The translations under genes and the position numbers were made by a program. 64,000 nucleotides of DNA from Mermis nigrescens. Lineage: Eukaryota > Nematoda > Enoplea > Mermithida > Mermithidae. Under the pieces are notes generated by a model. The model saw nothing but the letters and a program-made list of their open reading frames with translations, had not been told where the DNA came from and made no database searches. The stretch lies in contig JAVLUZ010000020.1 in assembly GCA_036768485.1 (NCBI GenBank), positions 124,001 to 188,000 on the forward strand, read 5' to 3'. Positions 43,550 through 58,500 of this stretch are shown piece by piece. The stretch's first letter is position 1, and every line of letters starts with the position of its first letter.

Positions 43550-46500
43550 CTGAAAAATAAATTGGGTAGAACATAAGATATAATAAATGAATGCAAATAA
43601 ATAAATAAATAAATAAATAAATAAATATAATAAATAAATAAATAAGTGCAAATGAATAAATAAATAATTAATTAATTAATGCAAACGAATGATTGAAGGA
43701 CTAAATAGAAAGTAAAAAAGGAATTTACATAAAAAATATAAATACATCATAGATTCTTCAATAAAATACAATAAAACACGCACTTGTTCCCTTAAATGAA
43801 ATTTTGAGCTTTTTTATAATTTTTTATTTCTGACTCACCAGAAGCTAAAAGAATTCAGTTTCTGGCCCATGTTCCGATCATAGGCTCTAGGGTATACATA
43901 CTCGATTAGGTGAAGACAAAGACGTACAAAATAAAAAACACTAAAAAATAAAGAAATAAAAAATGAAAAAAAACAAAAAAAACTATACGAGTAAATTACG
44001 TAGCAAAATCAAAAATGAATAGTTACTCTAAGCGTCCCATTATCGTAAATGTGTTGAATATTTTCGATTATATCCGAATCGCTCAAAGCAGCATGTGGTT
44101 GCTCAACGGCGAAGGTAAAAATCTCCCACAGGGTTACTCCGAACGCCCAGACGTCCGACTTCGCACTGAATTTTCCCTGGAGAAGCCAAGTGCGAATATC
44201 ACTTTAAATTTAAAATTTATTAGTAAATATAGAAATTGTTTAAATTAAATTAATTCGTAATTTTAATTTTTTGGCTTAAAAGTTTATGTATTCTTTTTAA
44301 ATCGTTACTTCGTTTACGGCGTATTTCGAATTAATTAGATAAATAACGTCAGGAATTCTAGGAATAAATATTAGGGGTCAAAAGTTTCGGGTGGCACTAG
44401 AACGTTCGGGTCAAACAGAGACCAAAAAACGAATGGCAGAAGATATCAATTTTTGACATTACTCAATAAGCTTTATCTAGTGGCATGAAAAAATTCCGGA
44501 AGAAACGAAAACGGATTTTGAAATATTAAACTCAAATTATCAAAAGTTTAATTTTTAAGAAACTCTAGCTAGTTACTTAAGTTAGAAAAAGAAGAAAATT
44601 TCTTTATGAGAAGGCGAAATAAATTCCGAAATAAGTTAAAAATCGATAATTTTTAGCAAAAGTGCTTGAAATTAACCAGAAATCATGGATTTACACAACT
44701 TTTGCGCTAATTTCATTCACAGTTGTTTTTAGGGCCATTTTGGCACAAAAAAAGAAATATGGCTGATTTCCAGGTAGGCGATGCTGCAAAATGAAAACTA
44801 CGTAAATGTGCGGTTCCTTATTTGAAATAAAAATCTTAGCTCGGTTAATGGGGTATTTGTGGTCAATTGGTTTTATTGGCTTTTTCGGGTTAATTGAGCT
44901 TTTTGGGTAAATGGGTTTCTCTCGACTTGCCTTTTCAATTTCTTTTTTTTGTGTATTTATTCTGTATAACTCCTGCTTACTTCTCTCGTTTCATTTGAAC
45001 TCTTGCGCCTCGTAAAACCCGTAATTTCTCATAACATAATTTTGTGTGCTTTTTACGTACATGTGAATATACTATTTCTCGCGTCCTTTTGTTTCCTTTA
45101 TACTAACAGCATGCCTAATTTATTTACTATTTATTTATTTATTTATTTTTTCATATTGGTGACTTTCTGTTATTATTATAAAGTCCGATTCTTAGGCTAA
45201 ATTTTCAGCGACAGTAAACAAAATGGCTCAAGTGTAAAATAAATGATCTCAAATTCTCTGTTTTTACAATTGTCGAATAGTAAGTATAAAGCAATATTTC
45301 GAAATTTCAAATTAATTATCGAATTAAAATTATCACCATTAAAACGCATTCCCACGCCATCCATCTGATAGGCAAAACGAATCGACCTTCGATTCGATAA
45401 TAGTCGGACGTATAAAGCGACCGGGCCATGCCGAAATCGCCAATCTTAATTTGCATATCTTCGCCGACTAGGCAATTTCGAGTGGCCAAATCCCTGTGGA
45501 CGAAATTTAGGCTTTCCAGGTATTTCATACCGTCGGCTATCTGAGTGGCCATGTTCACTAAGGCTGAATAGCTGAAGCAAAGGCGAGTCAACGATTAAAC
45601 AGATAAAAGTATAATAATTATAATTAAACGGTAATAAATTGTTACGTAATTTCCAATCGAAATTTACTGAGAATATTAACAAATTGGGCTTTCTCTTGCG
45701 AATGTACGTTTAAACGAACCGAACCGGGCCGGATAAATCTTGAAGAGAAAACTGGCTTACCGATTAAAAAATTTTTTTATGAAAAATTCGCTCAATAACC
45801 CTAAAAGAGTTGAGGTTTATCAGAATAATTTTTTAATAAAAAAAATTAATTTTTCATAAAAATAATAAATAATTGAATAAAATCGACGCAGAATGATACC
45901 GAATAAGCCCCATAATTTTCGATTTAATAAAAATTCAAAGTAAATGAACCATTATAAGCGTTTTTTAGCGATTTTAATTTTAAAAGGCGTCAAATTTTTC
46001 GGCGTTTCGCACCCCGTGCTCATTTTTGTCTATAAGTTTGTTCAATTGACTCAAATTTTTGACGCGTGCTGCCTACCGTTTCTGAGCCAAAAATAGGCAT
46101 TTCATAGAAACTTTTTGGACCGGCCCCACAGAATTCCCGCGCTGTAGGCTCAATTTAATTTGTATAATTTTAAATTTAATCTATATTTATATCTAATTTC
46201 TAGACCAACCAACCTCAATTTGTTTGCACTCTTCCTCAGCAACTGATTCAAGTCGCCTCGGGCGACGTATTCAAACGCAATAAACTGACGATTTTCCTTG
46301 GTACAGTAGCCAATCAGGCGAACGATATTCGGATGATTTAATTTCGATAAAACGTGCAATTCTTTCAAAAAATCCTTCTGCGCTTCCTTCAGCGATTTAC
46401 GCAAATATTTCACAGCCACTAGATCAGTATTACACGATGACCACGCGTTGTAGTTGTTTTCTAAGCGACACAAGTGGACCTGAAAGAATCGAAATGGTAG

Positions 46501-49500
46501 GTTAATAGATTAGAGTGATGTAAAAATAAATGCAAAAAATAAAAATAGATAGTAATAAAAATGAATAAAAATGAAATAAATTAATTCAGTAATTAATTGA
46601 CGTTTTATCTATTCGTCTGATTTTCAATCTATGAAATACTTATTTGATTAATTAATTAAGTTATCGCATAATTTATATATTATTTAATTATTATCTATCG
46701 ATTACTCGGCGGATTAAAATTAATCTATTTATTCGTTTATTAGCGAACTGCGAAATAAATGGATATGTGTAGGTATCAGTAATGACTGTTAATTAAATTG
46801 ATTGTGACTTCTTTAGGCTTAAGTATTAGTCGGCTGAAAGCCAGATTAAATCCGGCAGACATGGGATTACATATTATATACAAAAATACTTTATTTTATG
46901 GTTTGCCCAATAATATTCATATTTAGATTTTTCAAATTGCTCTAATGAAAAATTAATTGCTTTACATGTCCTGCTTTGTCCGACTTGCGAAGTAGAAAAC
47001 GACGGTTTTGAATACCTTAAGCTGCATCAAGCTGACAAAACGAAACGGATTAAGCAAAAATGAAATATGAAACCTCATGTGACTATGTGGACGATTTAAT
47101 CTAAGTTAATTTTAGCAAACGCAATGGATATTAAAAAACTTTGAACAAAATGAGCTTCAGTCTAAATTTGACATAATTTGGCATCTTAGAAAAACGGTTC
47201 TAATTTTCTAAATCGTGAAATACCATATGGAATAATTGATTGTTTTTTTTGCAAATTAGAACACTTGCGAAAGGTTAAAAATCAAAATTTTCGTCAGCAA
47301 ATAAGACATAAAAATTCTTCTCTTAGTCTTCGGCCTAATTTACTTTTTAATTTAACAATTTAATTTGTTGCGGACTTCTTCGATTCGTCCATTTATAAAC
47401 CGGATATAATCTTAACTTAGTGTAAATTCTTTACACGTACATTAAGCGATAGGGTATTTATATTTGAATTATTTAGACTAATTAGTCGGTCAAACCTCTC
47501 CGAATTCTCCTTCGCCCAATTTTTCAATTATTTGCAAAGAGCTTATATCAATTTCGGCCGGACCAATTCTCGAACTACCTTTAGACACCGAAGCGCTTCC
47601 AAATCCTCTGCTCGAGTTGCTTAATTTAAATAATATAAATAATTGATTTTATACATACGCGCTTAAACACGGAAGCTAAATAATTTGTTGCGGAATTAAA
47701 ATATTTCAGAATTCCACGAATAGAAATAGGTGGTTTCTCGAATAAAAATGTTTGAAAAATTTACTGATTTAAGGCCATAAAACTAAAAGATCAGATGTAT
47801 TTTTGAAAAATGGTTCATCAAACTGTTGTCTGCGATAGTTTTTCTGTGATGGCACAATAAGCCAGCTTCGAGACCATAGATGCACAGCATGAGCCACAAA
47901 AGTCTTAATTTTTATTGATTCCTTCTTTACACCTTATTTTATTTAATTCATCAGAAAATTCCATACTTTCTTTTTTGGAATTTAGACCATACATGAGCAG
48001 CACCCCACTTCTGGGGTTCTGGACGGTGCAAAAAATAGTAAAAAATCCCCCAAAAAATGCCTGAAATTCAATTCCGGGAGGTCTAGGGGTCTACCGGATG
48101 CTCGGGGTCTTAAGTCCCAAACTAACCCTCCTCAACGGCATACGTATGGTTTATATATCGTACCCCTTCCCTCCCATGTGTACGTTTGCTTAAAACCACT
48201 TTAGCTTGATAAATTACCAACGCACCTCTTATTTTGACCGTAATAAATCAAAATGCATAATCTCGGTGATAAAGGCGACTAAGATTTTCGAATAAAATGC
48301 GACTCTTGCTATTCTTTCTTGTAAGAATATGGTTTAGAGCAAGAAGTGAGAAGTAAAGATATATTTTTAAGGCAAAAAATCTTTTTAAATTTCTCAAAAG
48401 CATAATGGCAAAAATAAATCAAAATTTCAAATCATTAGTTAAATTAAGAGTAATGTGACTTGGCTGAATGACGATTAAACAGCTTACCGCAGAATAAACT
48501 TTTCGTACGTACGAAGAGCGATATTAAAGTATCTAACAAATCATATTCAATTTACTAATTTAATTTTGTTTTATTTTAAATAAATCATATCAAATTCATA
48601 TGATCGCTCTAAAATACAAAATATCCTTTAATTTTTGAAACACTCGGATTCGTTTTTCCGACTCTAAGAGCGAAATGCTGAAACTCACTGTAAGTTGACC
48701 GCAGCTGACGCGATTGAACTGATCGGCGACCGGCCATACGAGAACGCGGCGTTCTCTCCATAGGCGGCCAATGAAAAATCGACTAAACCGGATTTTGACC
48801 AATCAGCGTTCGATGATTCCGATTTTGTCGCATTCCGATTGGCCGACGACGGTGGCTGCGATCTCGACCAATCAGCGATCGGCGACGCCGATTTTGCCGC
48901 ATTCCGATTGGTCGTCGGCGGTGGACTGGGCGAAATCAACGGGATGTCGGATCCGGATTTGGACGGACTGTCCAAATCGGCGTATTCCGAGCCGAATTCG
49001 TTGTCGTCGAAGGACGACAAGCCGGAGCTGCAATCGCCCATGAAACTTTGCCTTGAGTAATTTTCTTTGGATGGAGACGTCGATTCGACGAATGATAAAG
49101 GAGGAGGCGGGGACCGTTTGGGCGGAGGCGGGCAGCTACCTGCAGACGATTAAATTTTGTCAAATAATAAAACAATCACAGCAGTTATAAATAAAAATGT
49201 AGAAGGAAATTCAAAAAGCGGAGAAATACTTACAAAAAATTATGAAAATTATTAATAATTTTTAAAATTTATAAAACACAAATTATAAAATTCTTTATTT
49301 TTTAATCAATTTTTATCAGGAATTACACGTACTGATTTAGCCAAAGTTGGCGCTTTATTTTATTTTTATGTGGGTCCAATATTTTTCTTATAATCTTTCT
49401 TTCCCATTTATAATTTTTACGTATTACATTAGTCATTGAGCTTGGTCCTGACAGCGAGGTTAGCGAGAGATCTTTTTCAGATGAAGTGATCTAAAAAAAC

Positions 49501-52500
49501 TGGCGTAAATACTAAAGCAAGGTAAAACGTACGTTGTCAAAGTTTCTAGCCCATTTCAAGAATTTTTTGCGGAAATAGTTGTGATTTTCCTCCATTTTCG
49601 GCCTTCATTTTTACTGAGAAAATTTCCTATTGATTCCATTCTGGGATATAGCGTTTTCGTGACCAAAAAATTGCTGACCAAAAGCGCTTCACAATTTTAC
49701 AGAATTTTTTTTTGCTTCCGCACTAATACCCGCAATATACTATTCTGGTACTTTTTCATACTTGGTTGGGATCCAAAATTAGCAAACGACGTTTGATCGG
49801 GCACCGTCGAAAATGAAGTAATAAGACTGGTTCCATTGACGGTTCGAATTTTCTCCACATCAGGCCGTCCCATGGCCATATAAAATAGCGAAGGTGGAAC
49901 GGAAGTGAATCCTGAATACGGGCTGTCGGCCGGATAATTCGACAACTTTTCGCATAATTTTGGGCGGTATTTTAGAATGTAAAATGCAATCGAAGCACTG
50001 ATGGTCGCAAATAGTAAACAAACGCCTAAAAACGGAAAAATAGTTTTTTAATAGATTTTTTCAGACTGACAAAACTGACATTGAATTCAGAGGCTCTCTT
50101 TCAATAAAATGTCACGATGCGTTTTTTGGCAACTATCGGCCTAAAATTTTCAATTTTTTAATTTTGTTCAACTGATATCATCGTTAGCTTCTACATAGAT
50201 ACTCGTAAGTGACGGAGGTTGCCAAAAATAATTGACTTTGAATCAAAAAGATGCGGATTGAATTAGTAATTTAGGAATCGAAGCATATTAATTGAATTAA
50301 ATTATAAATTAAGGAACTATATATAAATAAAAAATAAATATTACAAATAAAAGACATATAAATAAAAATAGAATATAAAAAATAAAAGAGATAAAATTCC
50401 AAAAAGATAAATCAACGAAATTGAAAAAATTGTAAAATCAAATTATTTGAAAATTACCGATTTTCTTTTAAAAATAACTACAATGATTGCGCGAAAATAG
50501 ACAAGTTATGTTTTACCGGATATGATTCCGATATATTCTGCCGAGGCATTGGCCCATGGAAAAGTGTTCAAGTGTTTTTTCTTATCATAATATTCGTCAG
50601 GGGGCACTCGGTGTATCTTTGGTTGATCCGAAGCAACGTTGATTGATGCTATAGATGCCGAAATGTCAACCAATAGCGGTTGAGCGGGTTTTGCTGATTT
50701 TAATTTTGGCTGTGAATTAGTTGCTAAAATTACAAAAATTATGTAAATGTAAAACAAATCCTCCGAAAAAATAACAAAATCTGTGTAAATTAATTCTTTC
50801 GCAAATTCGAATGTAAATTTTATTTTAAAAAGTGCCAAAACAATATCGCAATGTCGGAATTTTGGGGGAAAAATGTGAAAACGTCCAAATACTGAATTTT
50901 TATCATTTTTAAGATCAAACTCAAGTGTACACTTCCGAAAAAGCGCAATGAATCAACTTTTAGTAGAAATTAGCCCAATCCAAATTGATCATGCGTTGAT
51001 CTATTGTGAAACCCTTTCCGCACACATAAAAAAGAGAGAAAAGAAAAAAATCAAAAATGCACATCTTTCCTGATAAGACATACAATGGTAAATGAGTTCT
51101 GACTTCAAAAAAATTAGAGGAAAATATAATAACAATTTAGGGATAATAAGAAACAACAAAATAGATAACTAATACAAGTGAGTAAGGTCTTAATCCTAGA
51201 AACAAACAAAAAAATAATAAAATATATGTCATGTGTAATTCTAGTGAAAATAGATTGTGGTTGTGATTTTAATCCTAGAAAATGAACAAAAACTGAAGTC
51301 AATGGATTGAAAATAGATTTAAAAAATAAAAATACTAAAAACACGTATTTTATGACTTATTCTCAAGAAACACGCTGATGGCTGAGGTATAACCTCATAA
51401 TACCTCAATCTATGCAGATTTTCTAAATGAAATGCTGATATTTTACGTGATAATGTTTTGTAGTGTTTCAACTAATTATCATAGTCTTTTAAACCAATTT
51501 CGATTAAAACACAGCGACTTACAGAAATCAAATCGAATTTCGCTAATAATCAGGAAAGGCGCCGAAAAGCCCAATTCCAGTTTAACAAATTTCGCCGGTT
51601 CTGACGAAACGATTATCTTAACCCAGCTAGCCAATTCTAAAATATGAACAAATATAGATAATAATATAAACAAATATAATTGAAAAATAAAGTAATATAA
51701 ATAAAATGGTATAAATATAAATAAAATATTTATATAAATAAAACATCTCAAATATAAATAAAAATAACTCCGGCAAAAATATTTTTTAACAGCCTCATGT
51801 TAGTAATTTTTCGATATTTTAATTAATTAGCGCTTTGAAGAGACGATTGTTTGAAAATTAGATTATATACTGATTAATTAAAATTATTAGAGTATTGATT
51901 TGTTAATATTTTTGACAATCAATTTAAATAGGGAACAAAGTATGTCATACATTATTTAAATTATTCGACTTTTAGACTTTTAGCCTAAATTAAAACACGC
52001 TGAGGCAATGTGGGCAGGACCCAAGTTCTGGTGGGTCAGGACTGAATTGAGTCTAAATTTTTTTATAGGTCAAAAGTGTCGAAAAAATGGTGGCTGAATA
52101 AAAAAGCTATACATTTTTGACAATTCTCATCAAGCTATATTTATTTGACATCAAAAAAATGGCAAAGGAACGAAAAACTTTTCAAAAATATAATTTTTGG
52201 GGTCTTTTGGATTTTGGGTGGGTACCCCAGACCCTCATGCCCATTTGGGCTTAACACGTGTTTGTCAAAAACGCTGAATTGATTTATAAAAACTTTAGGA
52301 TCTAGTATACAATTTACCCGCCACTGTTTTTTAGCCGATTCAAATAAGCTACAGTGACCAAACTTTACACAAAAATTATCAAACACGTTCTGACTCGCAT
52401 CAATAAAAATAGTGTTGGTCACTGTAGCTTATTTGAATCGGCTAAAAAACGGTGGAGGGTAAATTGTATACTAGATCCAAACTTTAAACTTGACACTTTG

Positions 52501-55500
52501 AAAAAAACAAATTTAAGGCCTAAAGAACGTTACCAGCGTGCATGGGATGGACCCGAATTCTTCGTATCTGGGTTGGATCCGAAGATTTTCGATAGTCAAA
52601 AAATTTATGATAGGACCTTTTGAATTTTGGGGTCCCCATTTCCCTGACTCAATCGAGCCCCCATATATTTACCAGTATTGTCGTTCTCAAAATAATCGTA
52701 TTCTATGAAAGCTGCTCTATCGGTCAATTCTTCCTTCGTTTTAGCGAAATATAATCTGGCTTGGGAAAAGACCTTTGCTTCCTTCGCCTGGTTGCAATGA
52801 ATGCTGACCGACGATATTCTCAAGACCGCATCGAGTTCGAATGTGATCTCGACGCTGGATTCTGAAAAAGTTAATTTATGTGTGAACTAAATAATTCAGT
52901 AATTAAAAAAATACATAAAATTAAACAAATATCAAAATTTAAGCAGATAGTAAATAACCATATTTTATGACAATTAAATTTCAGAAAGAAAAAATTAAAA
53001 TGTGTGCGATAAATAAGGCGACAGATAAATGCTAATTGATAATCAAAGATCAATAAAATGGACAATTAAAAAATATCAATTAAAAAAAACATTTCAAAAA
53101 TAGAATGAGAGATGAGATTCCTACGAAAAAATGAAGAGAACTCACATCTGAAAGACCTTTTTGCAGTTTTATGATTACCTCCAAATATCAACTTTTTTTA
53201 AATTTTACGATTTATTTCATGAAACTTCGCATGTTTCATCACAAAATGATAGGAATAAGCGAATAGGGCAATATTTCTGGTGTAGATAAAGAGAGGTATG
53301 CAAATTGAAATAGAGTTCATGAACAAGATAATAATAAATAAGTAACGAAAAGGAACATACAAGTAGATGACATTATTAAAATAATTTGGCTAATGAAGGG
53401 AAATTGCATAAATTTAGAAAACTCATCCGTTTTTCTCTAGAAGACATCAAAGAACGACTTCGCAGTTTCATTACTATGATAATTCAAACAATTAATTGTA
53501 GGCTTGCAAAAGCAAAATCAATAAGATTCCCTTTTCTCCTGTTTTTCTCTCGCCTTTTCTATTACCTTTTCTTATCTTCTTCTATTTTTCTTTCATTTTT
53601 TCTTGTTTTTTTATAATCGTAATTCGAACCTAATGTGTAAGCGTAACTAATAAACGAGAAACTCTTATTTCTTTCATGAAAATGTAAGATTTTTAAAATC
53701 GAACAATTACATTTAAACGAATTGATAAATAACTGACCGACTTTACAAAAATTTGGTAATTTTGTAATATTATTCAGTGAATCGTTGATGCCTTTTTGTT
53801 TAAGTATATATACTTTCAAGTGGGCTAAAAAGGTTTAGACAAGCTTCCGCAGAGAATGATCCGAAAAATTCAGAAAACACACTCAGAATTGCATTTTGAA
53901 TATTTTTCATTTTTTAGCGATTGCTCGACTACAAAAAAATGAAAATGAAATAGAAAAGGTCTGGTAGGTAGAAAAAATGAAAATGGACACACGTAGACGT
54001 TGGAGTTTGGAACCAGACATTCTGCTGGGGAGTTTCAGGGTCTAGAATCCTAGATTAGAAAAATAGGAAATTTTCTGCGGAAAATGAGGCAGAATGAAGG
54101 CTAAAAACCGATTAAAATGAAAATTTTCCTTCAAAAATGCTTGAAATTCACAGAAACTCTAGATTAACATCGTTTTAACGTTATTTTAACATTTATACTT
54201 GTTTCTGACCTCACTTTGGCCCTTTTCTTAATGCCGGTTGATAGACCTTAAGAAAAACTCAAAAAATGGTGTTTCTGCCTATTTCGTTAATTTTACTGCT
54301 CTTTTTCAACCTTTTTAAATCTACCTATCACGCGAGGGCGTAGGGCTGGACCCCCAGAATCCGAAAAAGCCCCAAAAATCGATAGACCCCAAGAATTGTA
54401 TTTTTGATGATAAAAATTTGGGAATTTGACCGCATCGCCCCCCCAGAATTTTGTTGTCGCCCCTGTACGCTGCCTATGCTCGGGTATAATACCGTAATCG
54501 TCGCGTCTCCAGCCGACCCATTCGTAGGGATTACGTTCAAAATCGTCCGATCCAATCCGGCCATCGACCAGTTGTCCGAGTCCTTGACCCAACTTGGTCA
54601 ATTTTCTATTTTGATCCGATGTATCGGTCGGTTCGTATTTGTATATTCCGTCGTACGTATTGTCCGTCAGATCCAAAGTTGTTCCGCGGTCCGATTTGTA
54701 GCCTTGGGGCATTTCGTACGATAATACGCGACCTGCGTAGGAAGATTTATAAAATAAATTGGCGTGTCGTCACTCTAAGAAACACGATCATAAATCGCCG
54801 AAAATTTTCCGCAAAACACGGACGAATATTAATGCCCGGGGGGCTAAAGTACGTTGTGCATCTCGGATTAATAATAATAATAATAAAAGTAATAATAATA
54901 ATAACAATAATAATTACGGTAAGAAAACTACAGTAAGAAAAATGAAACTTTGCCGAAATTATCAGGTGCAATTGACGTATTTACCTTGATAGGGGCAACC
55001 GTAAATTTCGACTCGCATGCAAATCGTCCGGGTATGAGCCGACCACGGTACAAAACGAACTTTGCTGGCAATAATCGGCGCATCTAATTCGCGTAGAACC
55101 GACGTCGTTTGATTGATGTTGCCGATTATGATCTGATCAATTTGGTAAACAAACGTTTTATGTTCTATTTATTCCTACTCGTTACATTTCTGTATTTTGA
55201 ATTTATTATTTTAGTTTTTTCAACGAAAATAATTCGAGCGATTCGCTTAATGGAAAATGATTTACTTCTAAATTATTAAATATTATTTATTGATAAAAGC
55301 TGAGAAACGACAAGATTGACGAGCGAGAAATCCGTCGCCTCTTATCAAAGCTTGCTATCATAATTAGTACGGGATGGAGAAGATTAGTACTCTACGAATA
55401 AAAAAGCCAGCTGACCGTCGGAATTAAATTTAAGAGAAGATTTTTCCGATGTCAATGGATCGATTTGTGTAAAAAATGTCGGGAATGGTGTTTTTTAGCC

Positions 55501-58500
55501 CTAACGCCATTTTTTGACTTTTTTCATACATTTGAAAAAAATTGGCGTCGCGCAAAACACGTCCGATATTTAGATGTACCACCGTAGTAATTATATGTTT
55601 TCCCAATTGAATTTGCTTCGAAACCTCTACTCCTTCAATAGTACATGAAACAGAGGGAGAGGTGGAGGATCCATCAACCAAAGTTGGCCGTTTCCGACCC
55701 CCCCCCCACCCACACAGCCAGGAAATTTTCGATCCCCCTCAGTGTTGTTTTTTGTACTCGGCAAAGATATTTCCCGATGTACAAAGACTTTTCGGGACCG
55801 TCTTTGTACATGTACAAAGATTTTTGGGAAGACAAAAATTGCAAAAAAGGTCTGAAATTCGCAGAAATTTACGGCGCTTCGCGTCGAAATGAGTAATTGT
55901 GTGTTCTATATATCTTTATAATGGCAGAAATTGCATTTCAAAAGGAAAAATGTCAAATTTGTCGGCTCTTCGCGCCGTTTTAAGACGATTCTTATTGATT
56001 TTTGCCCTTAGAGACCCAGAAATTAGCTAAAATACACTAACAAAAGTCGAACGAATCTGTTTTCACCAAACTAAAAATCGCTCCTGTACCATATTATAGT
56101 GCTCAGAATCTTGTGTGGGCCAAATGTACAAATATTTTTGGGACGACAAAACAGTAAAAAGGTGTGATATTCCTCTGCTGTTTTACCACACTAAAATCGC
56201 TACTGTACTATATTATAATACACAAAAATTTGCATGTGCAAAATGTACAAAGACTTTTTGGACCATCTTTGTACATGTACAAACGGACCTTGTACAAAAA
56301 AACACTATCCCCCTCCGATTTTTGGAAAACAGTAAATTGTTTGGCCGTTTTCAATGGTTTTTTTGGCGGTTTGACCAAAAATTGAAAGTCAGTTACCCTC
56401 TTCCCCAGAAATGGCCGGGGACCCCAACCACTCAGAATTTTGAGTCCTTGCATGCATGCTTTCAACTTTTCTTCTCACTCTATCTCAATGCATCCGCAAC
56501 CTTTTGTTACATTTACTGAAAGATGTCCAAAATATTTCGTTTTTTACAGTTTTTATGCGGATCGAACAGTCGGCGGTAAAAGATACAGAAATGTTGTTAT
56601 ATTCAGCATCAAATGTACAAATGTACATATAAAGCATTTTTAATCGCTGAATTCAGAGAAAAAGCTCACAAAAAGTAAATCAGCTATTTAGTTGAGTGTT
56701 AAATATCGCAGAAGGAATTGGAAGATGAAGGAAAATGATAAAAAGATAAAAATAACCATTTCAAAAAGCACTCGTTTCTTAGAACATTATATTTTATACC
56801 TTTTGCCTATCGTCATCATACGTGTTTCTGACAACAAACTTTCTTGTTGTCGTTGTTGTTGTTTTTGTTGTTGTCATTGTTGTTGTTGCTTAATTTCATT
56901 TTAATTTTATTATGTTTGTCTTATTTTATCTTTATTTTTCCATCTAATCACCGCAGTCAGGAATAATTTCTTTAATTTAAATATGGTATGTGATACATAT
57001 ACAGCGGAGGGTCTGCTCAAAGTTTTGTAAAACTTTGGCTTTTGGGCTAAATAACTATAGGTAAACGTCAAAAACAATTTTTTCGACGTTTGAGACCAAG
57101 CTCATTCTTTCTGGAACTTAAAAACATAATACATTCGGAAAAGTTTAAACAAATTGCAATAAATTAAAAAAGGATAGTCAAAAATTGGTATATAGCGTGA
57201 AACTTCGAAAGCTTTGGCACTTTTGAGGGAAAAATATGAATAAAAACGCTTTCAAAAAGACGTTTTCGTACGATTTTCCGAAAAATCTACAATTCTGAGG
57301 GTCAGCAGCCATTCAGCAGGGGATACCTCTCTGATCCCCCAGAACCAGGGTTGCCAAGTGCTCTTGTCGAAAAATTCCCAATTTTAACCTCAAACTGCCT
57401 AAAAAACCCCAACCAATGGTCGAGCAGGGGCGCAAAAAACCTCAATCGCTAAAACTGCCTCCAACGGCCTCAAAATACCCCCGTAGTAGGGCGAAAACCC
57501 CAACTTGGCAACCCTGCCCAGAACACGTATGTATGTGAGCGAATCTCACTTCTCCACCCGTTCTGTTCCTATAGCGAGTCCATTTGTCCTTTCTGGGTCT
57601 CCAGTATTCGATAAAATACGCAGCCGCGAACTCGATGCCCTGACCCCCACCGAATCGACCTTGAGTCTCGACCGCCGTAATAATCGTGGGTTTCCTGAGG
57701 TCGATTTGAAGCCATTCCCTGACATCTGGCTTTATTTGATTTTTAGGACACCACGCTCCTCCGCCGTTTTCCGTCCTTATCCTTAATTTAAATGTGTTAC
57801 GATTCGAAAACAAAACTCAGTACTCCTTTATATTAAATTAGAAATGGTAAGAAATCGAAAAATACGATTTAGAATCTATATAAAAAAATTTAGGAAATTG
57901 AAAGTAAATAGGCATAAAATCCCAATAAAACCGCCGTGCAACGAAGATCTATAGAGTAAAAGGTAATAACACAAAAATTTGGTAGGCAGCTGATTCAAGT
58001 GAACATATTGTTACATGCTAATGAATTAGTGTTGCAATGTATGTGTACTACATGATATTAAATTTATGATTTTCGATATTGAACTAGTATTAACATCCAA
58101 TTTTAAATTTTAGTTCATTTCACATGTCCGTACATACGGTTATTCAAATTTCGCTTAAAAATTTTGTATACCATGGCCATTTTGAATTTCCCTCAATTTC
58201 TCTCAATGTTAAATAATGTACCTAACAAAGCCATACATGTGCTTCAACGGGAATTCTGGGCGGTTAGGCCCAGAAATTAATTAAAAGTGCCCTTTTTTAA
58301 TAAAAAAAATGTTGGTTACACGCCAAAAACGCTGTTTTTTGACGTTTCGGACAATGCTCGTTTTTTCTAGAGCATAAAAAACTTGAAAAAATTTTAAAAA
58401 ATTGAGGAAATCGAGTACATTTAACAAAATATAGTCAAAAAATGTGCATAAGACGTGAAGCGCCAAAAATTTGAGACTTTTGAGCCAAAAATGATCTAAA

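Noticed and set aside
48771..49060. Plus-strand open frames opposite Ddr exon 10
   Set aside because: The minus-strand frame continues the DDR protein between matching splice sites; the plus-strand frames are antisense shadows.
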